The position numbers and the translations under genes were made by a program. Of a stretch of 64,000 nt of DNA, positions 48,188 through 58,621 are shown piece by piece. How positions within the stretch are numbered: the stretch's first letter is position 1; each line of letters begins with the position of its first letter. The notes below the pieces were generated by a model. That model saw only the letters and a list, made by a program, of their open reading frames with translations, searched no databases and was not told the origin of the DNA. Source of the DNA: Adiantum capillus-veneris (taxonomy: Eukaryota > Streptophyta > Polypodiopsida > Polypodiales > Pteridaceae); assembly GCA_014529385.2 (NCBI GenBank), contig CM043969.1:11137001-11201000 (forward strand), in the 5' to 3' direction.

Positions 48188-48500
48188 CGTAACCGCGAAA
48201 TGTGTTTCGGCAGGCCTGAAACGCGAAACAGGTGAAACGGGTGAAACATTCCACCCTACAAGTGAAACGCCTGAAAAAAAAAAAAATTCTCTTTAGAAAG
48301 TTTGGCCATTAAAAAGTTGTTTATTTATTATGTATATGCTATTTCAAGGTTAACATAGCATGTGTCTCAACTTAGCTACTATTCTTGGTCCTTTTCTTCC
48401 TATTTTGTCTATACATAACTCTACACATACACAAAAATTGGCGTTTTGGTCAGACATTTTAGTGAGGCCTTAGCCTAGGGTGAAACGTTTCGCGGTTACG
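48188..48500. mobile_element. 313-bp TIR element with GAAACG clusters
   Basis: The left end CGTAACCGCGAAA (48188-48200) is repeated as its reverse complement TTTCGCGGTTACG (48488-48500), a 13-bp perfect inverted repeat. Inside the left end are five GAAACG/GAAACA repeats; inside the right end is TGAAACG. A poly(A) run lies at 48272-48286. No coding sequence and no clear target duplication were seen. Confidence 0.6.
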
Positions 48501-48504
48501 CTGT

Positions 48505-51075
48505 GAATCGTGAGATGCCGAAGCATGGTTAGATGCTATGGATGACTATTTTAAAACTGTAGGAACTGCTCAGGAAAACCAAACAAAGGGTTGTCCTCTT
48601 GCCCCCTTCCTCTCTCAATTCTATGCGGAGGCGATGAGCAGATTTTTGGTTTCACAGCAGGTTGGTCTGAGGGGCTTAGCACTCCCTATACGGGGAGATG
48701 AGCTTCTGGACGCTGAGTTTGCTGACGACTCAGCCTTGTACTTAGAGGGCCAGGAGGCCAATCTTCACAGATGTGAGCAGGCTTTAGAGACCTTCTGCTG
48801 TGCATCGGGCGCACTGATCAACTGGAGAAAGACAGTGGCTTTCTCGGTTGGCAGTGCTCCTGTGCCAGATTGGATGCCAGGACAGGGTCTTAGATGGATT
48901 CCCCCAGGGATTGCAGTTCGATACTTGGGTTGTCAGGTTGGCCTGGACTTGTCCCCCGAGCAGCAAATTGCTCTGCTTCTCCTGTCCATCAAGAGAAAGC
49001 TATTACATTGGAGCTCAGCACACCTTTCGCTAGCTGGCAGAGTAGTAGTTGCCAATCAGGTGTTGTTGGCGACTATGTGGTACATCACTTCGTGCTGGAT
49101 CTTCTCGAGTTCTTGTATCAGCCAGGTAGAGAGGCTGGTCAGTAACTTCCTTTGGTCAGGTCGTGACACTCAAATTTCCCGAGCCAAGGTGGCTTGGTCG
49201 GTCATCACACTTCCTTGTTCTCAGGGAGGGCTTGGGATCATTGATCCAGCACAGCAGAGCAGAGCCCTTCTTGGGAAGTTCGTTGTCAGAGGACTTCTTC
49301 CAGGCGAGGAGCCCTCGAAGGAGTTCTTGCTGCAGAGGCTTCGTGCTAGGGTGCCTCAGTCAGGAGGCCCTTGGCAACCTTCGACCAGATGGATCTTTAC
49401 AGAGATGCGCCGAGTTGGTTTGAGCAAGAGACTGGAGGACCGCTTCGCTGTGAGTTTGCTTCGATCTTGGGAGCTCCTACAGCGTGGCCTAGAGAAGAGA
49501 CAGCCGACGTGCATAAAGGAGCGCCTACGACAGCCCCTCGTCTGGAACCCCATGGTTAGCACTCAGAGAGGCCACTTGGTTGGGAGTCGGCCTCATGTTT
49601 CTTGGGGTCCCATGGCAGCAGGTCCAGCACGCTCTCTAGGTGACTGGCTAGAGTTCACAGGCTTGTCAGAGGAGGTGCAAGGTCTCCAGCTGCAGGGCAT
49701 GAGAGGGGTGCAGAGCATGTGTCAGGACATCTCAGAGTCAGTTGCAGCTGAGTGGCTCACGCCTCTCGAGCCAGTAACACCCAGGTGGATGGGAGCCTTC
49801 ACTCGACTTGAGGTTCTCATTTCAGTCAGAGCCTGCTCAGAGACAGTCCCAGCCCTGTTCTTTGAGCTCCAGGGTGGGGGACGATTACAACGAGTTGCAG
49901 TAGAGGCCCTGCAGGTAGCAGAGTGCTGTTTCCAGAGGATTCGAGTTATGGGCATCTGTGGGAGGACTTGCGTCATAGACCCTGACCCAGCAGCTCTTGA
50001 CACTGGACAGTGGAGGCTATGGGCTTGGGAGTGTTGTCCACTGGCACGAGTACAGTGGGATCCTGGTGAGTGGCTATGGAGGGACCCCTTCTCTTCTGTA
50101 GACCGCCTAGGAGTCCCTTTCTTTCAGTACACTGTTCGGCTTGGACGTCATATACTTGCCGCACAGAGAGAGGCCCGCGCCGCTGCAGCACGTCATTGGC
50201 AGGAGGAGGGCCTCACAGTCGATTTCTTGGCAGCCTTTTGGCAGAGGCTGTGGGACTCCAGACAGCCGAGGCGCGTCACTTTGTTTCAGTAGCTGGTTGC
50301 ACACAGAGCCACAGCAGTAGGGAGCTGGCTTGTACATAGTGGTCTCTCGGCCTCATGTGCAGCCTGTGACCAGTCGGTGGAGAGTCAGCGGCATTGTCTT
50401 TGGGACTGTCCCTTGGCCCAGCAGGTGTGGCTACGAGTTCTTCGGCTGATGCCTGCCCTCTCCACGGCTCGATAGTACACTTGGGGGGCGGCTTGGTCCA
50501 CCCTCAAGGGCCCGGCACTCCAGTTTGAGGTATCTTCCACCAGCAGGATGATAGCGATGCAGGGGGGGCGACCTACACTCCAGCCTGCTACAGAGCTTAC
50601 TCCACAGGAGTGGTGCAGTGAGAGAGATGAGTGTTGGGAGCTCATCAGTGGCCTGACTCTTTGGTTCATCTGGCGGGCCCGCTGCTTTCGCATCTTTGAG
50701 GCTCGCCTTGTACCACCAACAGAGACTGTGCGTGACTTTTGGCTAGAGCTGATCCATACTCTCAGAGGACAGCTTGAGGGACTACAGGGTAGCTCCGACC
50801 GCATGCGAGAGCGCCGCGAGGCTTTCCTTGGACTCTGGCGCCCTGGGCCTTTTTTCACCATAGTCCAGGGGGTGCTCAGATGGCACTACTGTCCACTTGT
50901 GTGGCTCTTCCCTCCTCCCATTTCTTGATTTAGCCTCATTGTACATATGCTGCTTTTTTTCACTGGGAGTGTCTCCCCATCATTCTTGTTGTAGCCCTCT
51001 CTTGGAGAGGTGGATGTAGCCCTACAGGCAGTTCTCATTAACTAATAGAAGGATCTTTTTCTCGGAAAAAAAAAA
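48505..51075 (+). mobile_element. LINE-D, 5'-truncated, with poly(A) tail
   Basis: The L1-type copy ends in a 3' UTR (about 50930-51065) and a run of ten A at 51066-51075. The next base is inside the RT gene of gypsy copy G1a. The 5' truncation point is between the TIR element at 48500 and 48538. Sequence left of it is not the missing part of G1a, so a deletion or rearrangement accompanied or followed insertion. Confidence 0.8.
48538..50928 (+). pseudogene. LINE-D ORF2 C-terminal half (L1-type RT and zinc finger)
   Basis: A 584-codon open stretch (48538-50292) begins inside an RT: KGCPLAPFLSQFYAEAM, catalytic FADD at about 48718-48729, GALINWRKT, RYLGCQVG, LSLAGRVVVANQVLLATMWY, NFLWSG, PCSQGGLGI. 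These are hallmarks of plant L1-clade RT. The frame continues past TAG stops at 50290-50292 and about 50473. It includes CAACDQSVESQRHCLWDC (zf-RVT-type CCHC finger) and ends at 50928. The N-terminal endonuclease and first RT blocks are missing through 5' truncation. Confidence 0.88.
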
Positions 51076-51880
51076 CTTCAAGATTGCCACTATCTTCTCT
51101 GGGTCAGGTGCTAAACCTTTGGCAGACACCACATGGCCTAGACGTGTGCCCTCGGTGACCAAAAAGTGACATTTGTTAGGATTGAGTTTTAGCCGTGCCT
51201 CTCTGCATCTGAGGAAGACAGCAGAGAGCTGAGCGAGGTACTCCTCTAGAGTTTTTCCACTAGGGTTGAACATTGGGCACATGAGAAGGTCGAAAAATCG
51301 TCCATGAAGATTCGAAGATGACCCGTAAGTAAAGGACAGAATATAAGATATACTACTCGATTGAAGGAAGGTGGAGCGTTTTTCAACCCAAACGACATCC
51401 TAGTGTAGATGAAAATACCCCAGGGAGTCACAAAGGCCGTTTTGAGTTGATCACCTGGATGGATGCCCAACTGATTGTATCCACTGAACCCATCCATAAA
51501 ACTGTACAATATATGCCCTGCTACATCTTCGAGCACACGCTCAGTGAAAGGTGTGGGAAACCATCTGGGATAGTTACCTTGTTCAGAGCGCGGTAATCTA
51601 CACACACGAATTTTATTGGACTGCCTCTTAGGCGCTATCACCATGGGTTGATAACCACTCAGAGTGCTCCACAGGTACAATGATCCCTGCCTCTTGCATT
51701 TTTTCGAGCTCTGACTTGACAGCCTCTGCATACTTTGGGTTGAGCTTGTAAGCTCAGCCTCTGACAGGCCTAGCCCCTTCAACCAGAGGCATAGTGTGGA
51801 GACTCAATTCTGGTGGGATCCCTTCCAAATCCTTGTGGGACCAAGCAAAAACATCCTTAAAAGAGTGTATGAAAGAAACT
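51076..51880 (-). pseudogene. G1a reverse transcriptase, truncated
   Basis: The frame begins after a TAG at about 51885 with VVSFIHSFKDVFAW and GIPPELSLHTMPLVEG, the usual gypsy pre-RT segment. It continues with KSELEKMQEAGII, then RT blocks DGFPTPFTERVLEDVAG, SFMDGFSGYNQLGIHP, KTAFVTPWGIFIYTRMSFGL, NAPPSFNRV and catalytic FMDDF. After a frameshift near 51270 it reads LAQLSAVFLRCREARLKLNP, NKCHFL and LGHVVSAKGLAPDPEKIVAI. It is cut at 51076 by the LINE-D poly(A) tail. The rest of RT, RNase H, integrase and the 3' LTR are absent. Confidence 0.9.
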
Positions 51881-53231
51881 ACCTAATCAAGTAATGCGGG
51901 ATGCTCCCATAACCAAGCTGCTAAGAGGACGTGCTGAGGGTTGTCAGGGTCGCCCAGGTTGACTTTTTTGACCGGGTCAGGAGGTGTAACTGTGGAGGGT
52001 ACTTCAGAAGTTGAGAAATGAGCTACCTCTTGGAGCTTCGAGACATCATGTGCTGGCATTTGATCGATTGGAAACTCTGCATACTCTTCTTGTAACCATC
52101 CTGGTGGAAGCTCATCGAAGGGTAAATCTTCCGACACAGACATAACAGAGTGCTTTTGAGTGGGCGGGGCATCCGACCTGGGAGATGTTAGAGGAAGGGG
52201 GGAATCATTGGCGAGTTCATGCAGAGGATATTTTTTCCCCCTTTGGTGATGTGTTATAGGTTCCCCGAGGCCGAGGGCTTCCATAGGAGGATCATCTGAA
52301 TCATGAGAATTTGGGGCTGACCCACTTACTTCTTCGACTGATCCACTGTCTGCTGCTGTAGGACTACTGTCTGCTGTAGAACTTGGGACATTTGTGTCCA
52401 CCTGAGGAGTTGGGAGAGAGAGTGTTACTGGCACATGTGAGTTTTGAATAGAGACCACATAGCATGGCATCGAGGCGGTAGCTTCCAACCACTGCAGCAG
52501 GTCTTCGTCAGACCCGTCAGGTGGGATGGGGTGCTTAGGTCGGGGTTGAACTGCACTGACAATGAGCTGTGATGAACCACTGGATCCATACCTCCTTCGA
52601 GCCGAATTGGTTGCATGGGGGAGCCAGGAGTATGTATCCATATGGCGTCGTTTTCCCAATCATGAAGTGCCTTAGTATGCCGCAACCACGGTCTATCAAT
52701 CAGCAAAGGAAATCCTCCCTCCACCTGAGGAAGACTAACCACCACAAAATCCAAGCTAAATGTGAAGTCTTGTACCCTCCGAGGCACCTTCTCTACTATG
52801 CCCACAGGGTAGACTGTCCTCTGGTCTGCCAATGTAGCAGTGAATTGAGCAGGGCGAGTAGGCTGCAGACCTAAGGCCAGCATAGTAAATTCTGGCATCA
52901 GATTGATCCGAGATCCACCATCCACTATGGCGCCTGAGAATTGATGCCGAAAAATAGACACAGTGAGGCGAGGACTTTTGTAATCGGTGAGGGGAGCAGC
53001 TGGCTATGAAATCATGTAGGACTCCAAGGGCTGCACAGGTAGGTGCCCGCCACTAGGCCCTGCACCAAGATACAGAGACTGGATGATGGAAAGGGTGTCA
53101 CTTCTAAAATTTGCATCAAGTCGAAGCATGTCGTGCAGTGACACTTGCTGAAAGGTGTTTTTCAAGATAGACTCTGCTGTAGGCTTCAGTCCTTTGATTA
53201 GATCTTGCTCTGGTATCTTAAGCTTCTGCAA
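51881..53231 (-). pseudogene. G1a protease and linker
   Basis: The gag frame continues through two TAG stops into a retropepsin-like domain at 52961-52650: GAIVDGGSRINLMPEF, TMLALGLQPTRPAQF, LADQRTVYPVGIVEKVP, GGFPLLIDRPWL. The active-site triad is D-G-G instead of D-S/T-G, and G1b has D-G at the same place. A frameshift near 52600 leads to an acidic, Pro/Ser-rich linker (52659-51883) ending VNLGDPDNPQHVLLAAWL, a motif found before gypsy RTs. Stops here and upstream are all TAG. Confidence 0.8.
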
Positions 53232-53234
53232 GTC

Positions 53235-55067
53235 CTATACTGCTTCCATGTAAGCACCATCAATATCTGATAGAAGCAAGGTAGGTTGGCTCTTGACACT
53301 ACCTGCTAGTTTGTTAGCTACTAAGGGAGTTTGACTCATTTTTGTGACAGGGGATGGAAAAATTGGACCAGGGAGGCTGAGGCCAAGAGTAGCTCTCTGT
53401 GCGCGTGTGAGCACACCAGCCCGCTCTTCCACTTGCTTCAACCCATCTCGAGAGGCAACTACAAGAGTGGAAGGCGGGGCCTCTGGAATGGTGCTTACTG
53501 TGATGAGGTTAAGCTTTGGGAATGTAAACTCCTGCTGGTTCTGGGTTGTGCTTGCAGATGTGGATGCTCGTTGTTTTGGGCAGTCCCTACTATAGTGATC
53601 CTTTGCTTCAGGACAGTGTCGGCAAGGAGGGGACCCTTCCGGCAATGGACATTTGCTCTGATAATGTCCATACTCTCCGCACCTATAGCACAAGATTGGC
53701 CTATTGGAGGGGCGAGGTGGTCTCTCCCCTTGCTGCATGGGACCAGATGCTGACGTGTAGAAGCTTTGGGGAACTGAAGGAGTACTGGCATGATAAAAGC
53801 TGGGAGATGCAAAATTGTTGTGCATACCTTGCTGCATAGGAGGTGTTGTCAGCAGAGGTGGTAACGGGTTTTGATGGCCATAGGGTGAGACCATGTTCGA
53901 TGAAAATGCTAGTCCTTGTTGGAGAGAAGGACCTAGACTTTGTTGTATTTGCCACAATCCCTTGATATAGTAGCAATCCTTGTCTTCGTGCCCTGATTTT
54001 TCGCAGAAGTGGCAATAAGCCCGAAGGGGACAGTCCTGTGGAGGATGCCCTGGAGAGCGACAAGAGCTGCACCATACCATAGCTTTAGTCTCCTGCTGAG
54101 ACCGAAGCTCTTCTAGCTCTCTCTTGATTTGATCCAAAGCCTCAAGATGTGGTGGTTTCTCTTGTCTAAGAGAGATTGATTTCTCTTCTTGGAGAGTGCG
54201 TTGTAGTTTTGAAGCTTCAAGTTTTCTACGCAAAGAAGTCAATGGATCAGCAGGACTTTCCGAAAACACAGAGGGGGTCTCTATGTGAGGGGAGTTGTTG
54301 AACAGCTTCCTAGCCCCTTCTATTCTAGTAGCAGCTGCGATGAATTCCTTCATAGTGGCGTCGGGTCGAAGACTCTCTCGGAGTTTTTGCTGAGAAGTTT
54401 TGGGAAGCACCTTCTCCACCCACTTCTTAACCATGAATTCACCGGGTTGCTGGGGAAGCTTGGCAACCAGAGGCTTGGTTTTCATCATAAGTTCTGCAAA
54501 AGTCTCCTCCGGCTGGAGCACCATGTTGGCCAACTCATCCAACACCTTCTCCTCGTAGTCACCTGGCCTGAAAGCTGCACAGAACTGTTGTCTTAAGGCT
54601 GCCCAAGTTGCAAAATGGTTCTCTGCAAACTGGCTGCACCATTTGTCTGCTAAGGCATCCAAGGTGGATGGAAAGAGTACCAAATAGGCATCTTCCCTGT
54701 TAAGACCACGACCCCTACAGAGAGATACAAACCTCCTTGCATGGTCGTCATCATCTTCTGAAGAGATTCCTTTGAATGTAGGGAACTTGATGTTTACCTT
54801 AGCCAAAACGCTAGCCAACGGCTCCATGGCCCCTTGTTGAGCCTATTGCTCAGTAGCCTGCTGTAGCAGATTAGGAGAGAGCTTTACTGGAGAAGATGAT
54901 CTGGAAGATGTGGAACCGGAGGGAGGAATGGGTGATGTCGTATGTGGAGGTATGGGTGATGAGGTTGATGGACTTCTAACAGGTTCCAAGGGTCGTCTTC
55001 TGTTGTAGTACTTCAGAGGACTCAGGAGTGCGCTTTGATGCTCGACTGACCGCCTTGTATGGGTCAT
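53235..55067 (-). pseudogene. G1a gag with four zinc knuckles
   Basis: The start is taken at 55067 (MTHTRRSVE) because G1b gag starts with the same MTHTR; the frame is broken once by TAG at 54840-54842. From MEPLASVLAK at 54827 there are 530 uninterrupted residues. The capsid-like region has FVSLCRGRGL, YLVLFPSTLDALADKW, LRQQFCAAFRPGDYEEK and LRPDATMKEFIAAATRIEGA. A charged, probably coiled segment follows (about 196-248). Then come CCHC knuckles at about 253-266 (CSSCRSPGHPPQDC), 272-285 (CHFCEKSGHEDKDC), 380-393 (CYRCGEYGHYQSKC) and 402-416 (CRHCPEAKDHYSRDC, one residue longer). A TAG ends it at about 53233, and the frame continues into protease. Confidence 0.9.
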
Positions 55068-55430
55068 GCAGGGACCACCAAACTAACCAAGCTTTGGGCA
55101 AGAAAACCTTGAACTGGCTGAAGACTGGTCTACACTCTACTAGACCAAGCAAGTGACTAGACCAGGCTGGACCAAGACGAGGAGGACTAGACCACGGACG
55201 AGGAGGACTAGACCAGGGTCGAGGAGGTCTAGACTAGGGACGAGCGCAGGTTGGACCAGGCCGAGAGATGACTACGGCGAGAGAGGACTAGACTAGTTGG
55301 ACCAGGCCAGAGGAGAACAGTGCAAGGCAAGGTCGGCGAAGCTAGGTAGACCCAACTAGCTTCAAGATTTGCACCTCACAGAGTGAGATTTCAGTTGAGG
55401 TCCCATCGTGATCGCCAAAATGAGAGCACC
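55068..55430 (-). other. G1a leader and primer-binding site
   Basis: The minus strand after the LTR reads GTGCTCTCATTTTGGCGATC; TGGCGATCACGATGGG (55417-55402) is the likely primer-binding site. The leader is rich in CTAGTCC and includes three short tandem units of about 23 bp (GACGAGGAGGACTAGACCA on the plus strand, 55177-55245). The same leader is seen in the fragment at 46612-46915. Confidence 0.7.
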
Positions 55431-56013
55431 TGTAGCGCGGATAATGTGTCGTGCTCTCTACAGTGGGTGGTCCTCAGTGGAATGTGCGTGACAATCTCAC
55501 TCAACAGACTGAAAAGAAAGGAAACAACAGACAACTGAGATCACAGAGTCACAACAGCAACACACAACAACAGCAACAGTAGACCACAACAAATGACTCG
55601 ACTATCTCAAAGAACTGATACAGACTCTGGCATGGCAACACACTCAGCTCCAACCAAGGACTCTCAAGTACAATGGGCTGTCGAGGCTCAGATGTGCAGG
55701 GATCGTGAATCAGTGCTAGTGCTCTGTGTATAGACTCACTCTAAACGACTACGTAAAAGATACAGATGACCAAACCGCTACTACTCATATATATAACCAT
55801 AAAGAGCCACCGACGCTCATAAATGATAGCACCTAGGTCTATCTCCACTGACTGGTGGTGGTGACCTGGCCACGATGCCCACTAGACCACCGTATCCCTG
55901 CCACGTGTCACTGTCCAACGAGTCCGTCCAGTGTGAACCGACCAACCAAAGACCAACTGTAAAGTCCAAAATAACTGTCCTGTGAAAGTGACACTGCAGC
56001 CTGCTACACAACA
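55431..56013 (-). repeat. 5' LTR of gypsy G1a
   Basis: On the minus strand it runs from TGTTGTGTAGCAGG (56013) to CGCGCTACA (55431), about 583 bp with TG...CA ends. A TATA-like TTATATATATGAG lies at about 55796-55784. The 3' end is confirmed by two other copies that both break at the same CTACA (46611 and 58074 regions). Confidence 0.78.
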
Positions 56014-56321
56014 TGATTAACGAAGCTTGAGTTGATGACGGTGATGACTGATATTGAATTATCTGCTGATAAAAAGAGCGTCGACAACGGTAACGAGCAT
56101 CGACGATCGTAATAAGCATAACCGCTCAATCGGTTCTTCTTTGCTTGCTTTCGTAACGAGCTCCTCTCCGTCTTCGATCGCCAAGAATATCTCTTCAACA
56201 CTTCTCTCTGTGATTCTTTGAATGTAAACCGCCTTGCTCTTACTTTCTTCAATTGCCTTCGGTTACTCTTCTTGAGATGCTCAAGATCTTCATTGCCAGA
56301 AACTGAGAGAGAACAAAAAAA
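56014..56321. other. Flank of G1a, unassigned
   Basis: A minus-strand open frame (56252-56004) begins with a basic stretch (KKVRARRFTFKESQREVLKR) but has no recognised domain. It may be host sequence next to the LTR. Confidence 0.3.
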
Positions 56322-56535
56322 AATTTCCTCTTCTTCTTCTTCTTCTCTTTCCTTTCCTTCCTTTCCTTCTTTCTTTCTTTCCTTTCCTTCTTCTTCTTCT
56401 TCTTTTCTTTTCCTTCTCTTTTTTCTTCTTCTTCTTTCTTTCTTTCTCCTTCTTCTTCTCTTCTTCTCTTTCTCTTCTTCTTCTTCTTTTCTTTCTTTCT
56501 CGACGACGCTTTCCTTTCTCTTCTTCTTTTTCCCT
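56322..56535. repeat. ~200-bp polypyrimidine tract
   Basis: Almost pure T/C on the plus strand, in mixed TTC, TTTC and CTT units, broken only around CGACGACG. It is low-complexity; open frames of Ser/Phe/Leu across it are not genes. Homopurine-homopyrimidine tracts can form triplex DNA. Confidence 0.9.
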
Positions 56536-56661
56536 AACTTTGCATAGCTATGGCCTCCTCTAAAAAAAACTTCTCAATGCTTGCTTTTGAAGAGGCCGTC
56601 GTTGCCCTCTCTCTTTTTTTAAAAATTATAAAAAAAACCACTTGGTGGTTATTAGGTTTGA

Positions 56662-56750
56662 TTCTCTTGGGCGGCTTTTGGATGTTTATGGGATGCCGGC
56701 TTCTCTTGGGCGGCTTTTGGATGTTTATGGGCTGCCGTCTTCTCTTGGGC
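56662..56750. repeat. 39-bp tandem repeat, 2.3 copies
   Basis: Units TTCTCTTGGGCGGCTTTTGG... begin at 56662, 56701 and 56740. They immediately precede R1 copy B, as GGGTGGCC units precede copy A. Confidence 0.9.
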
Positions 56751-57617
56751 GGGTGGCCCTCGAAGGGAGCCACATTTGGTTCACATGTCGACCAAAGTCT
56801 TGCCAACCACATCATGTTTCTCCGAAAGCTTTTAATGGCATACATACCCGACCAAGGCACTGTCTGACCGCCTTCCACTGCCATGTTGGGCATTTCCCGT
56901 AATCAATGCTCTCTGAGAGTCGACCTTTTTAACTGAAGGCTTATCAAGAAATTTATGTGCATTCATAAAGGCACCACATTTAATTACATATCAACCACGG
57001 TAGTGCCGAGCACAAGCCCACCAGCATACCCAGCTATCAATGCATTGCAAGAGTTGACATGCCAAGCAAGATTCTCCTTGACCATGTATTGCCCTATTTA
57101 AGTGCACCGCATTCCAAAACCCGATCGAAACCCAAAAACTCCCAGACGGCACACTGATCCAGGCATCCAAAGTGGTACGGAACTGGCCCCTCATGAAACT
57201 TAAACTATCTCGACAACCGGAACTCCGATTGCCGATCTGAAAAGATCGACGTGCTCCACAAAGTGAGCACTTTAGGCCCATGCATTCATATCAACTTTGA
57301 CCCTTCATCAGCAGCTGCCCATGCAATCGACTCAAACTTCAAACTGACATAACTTCCTCATCGTAACTCAAATTGACGAGTCGTAAAGACAGACTTGAAC
57401 AACACTTCTAGTACTAAATTCTAGTCCATAAGTTGTCATCTGTGATCACTTCAACCATACTCTTTTTTAGCATCATTAAGCCACATCTGGCATACATTTA
57501 GCATTTAACCTGCTTATTATCAAGTCCTTATCATTGTTGAATAATCATATAGACTTCAATTAGGCTTAACATGCATCCTTTTGCTATTTTTCCCATCATG
57601 GAAGTGGAGCTGCACGA
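56750..57617. repeat. Dispersed repeat R1, copy B
   Basis: It aligns collinearly with 2862-3790 (see copy A). The match ends at GAGCTGCACGACA, where a G1 LTR fragment begins. It has no coding capacity. Confidence 0.75.
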
Positions 57618-58074
57618 CAACGTGGCAGTGATACACGTGGTGGTCTAGTGGACACAGTGACCAAATCACTACTACCACGCTGGACTGAGATATTTTGCTA
57701 GCCATTGGTGGCTCTTTAGGATTGTCTATATTTGTAGTTGGTTCTAGTCGTTGGACATCATCCACTTTCTATGGTCTAGAGTCTTGAGTCTGGTGTCTTG
57801 TGTCCAGCATCGCACATCTGCACCCTCCCTCCATAATGGAGCCTCGACACCCCCATTGTACCTATGAAGTCTGGGCTTGGAGCCAAGTGTGCTACCGACC
57901 AGAGTCTGCATGGTCCTATGAGTTTGTCAAGTTCCAGTGAGTTTTGAGTCTGTTGTGCTTTGAGTTGTTGTTCCATAGTTGTGTGATGTTTTCTTCTCTT
58001 GGAGTGAGGTTTCAAGCATTACTGCATTGAGGAGCACCCACTGTAGAGAGCACAACACACTTACCTTGCTACGG
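57618..58074 (+). repeat. G1 LTR fragment (5'-truncated, possible solo LTR)
   Basis: It matches the G1a LTR from its ACACGTGGCAG region (GGTGGTCTAGTGG, TTGGTGGCTCTTTA, GAGCCTCGACA, CAGTGAGTTTTGAGTCTGTTG, GTAGAGAGCACAACACA) to the CTAC terminus, in plus orientation. The first ~110 bp of the LTR is missing and no G1 internal sequence follows. It lies about 200 bp downstream of the last visible exon of the filamin-repeat gene. Confidence 0.78.
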
Positions 58075-58279
58075 CAGGTAGCTAAAACACACACACACAC
58101 ACATACACCCACACATGTGTGTGTATAAGTGAGACAAAGTTTTTATCTGAAAATAAGGCAGATAAACCTTCAAGAAATTAGGATGGAAATCTTTGCCGCT
58201 GAGCAACTCTACAAAAAAGTAATCTAGCCATTACATAGTAAATACAAATAGGGGAAAGTTGAAAGGCTTTGTTGCATAC
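58075..58279. repeat. (CA)n/(GT)n and intron or 3' flank
   Basis: 58087-58125 is a CA tract turning into a GT tract (ACACATGTGTGTGT), a small palindrome-like microsatellite. The rest is intronic or flanking sequence of the filamin-repeat gene; no further exon was recognised. Confidence 0.6.
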
Positions 58280-58621
58280 CTGGTAGGACAGAAAACAGAA
58301 ATGGAGACCCTTGAATCTGACTCGATGCATCACCAATGCGTAGCAAAAAGTCTCCCTTGGTGGTGCTGTTTAGAGTGGATGTGATATTGAAGGTTACGAT
58401 TAGAATTCCAGGCTCCCCACTGCTTATAAGCTTCGGCCTCATTTTGGTTGGTTTGCCTTTGAGATCCATCACTGTCATCTTCGTGAATGTAAAATTGGTG
58501 GAGCTCAACATCGTATTGAGGTCATCCTTGAGTGTGACTGCAAACATCACTTGCTGGCCTCTTTCAAACACATTAGTGCTATTTAGCCACGAGCCTGTGC
58601 AATATGGAATGTAGACAAGGC
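58280..58621 (-). CDS. GEX2-like exon, repeat 5 of 5 visible
   Basis: The acceptor is TTTTTCCAG before 58621 and the donor is CCAG|GTATGC after 58280, so a further exon is expected downstream on the minus strand. The repeat holds CTGSW, LKDDLNTMLSS, GILIVTFNITSTL, IQGSPFLFSVLPG. The exon is 114 codons. Confidence 0.8.

Noticed and set aside
48848..50339. Opposite- and other-frame open frames within the LINE-D RT (for example 49722-50003 minus)
   Set aside because: Shadows of the real RT frame; GC-rich sequence keeps them open.
53331..53753. 140-codon plus-strand Cys/Trp-rich open frame
   Set aside because: Antisense of the G1a gag zinc-knuckle region.
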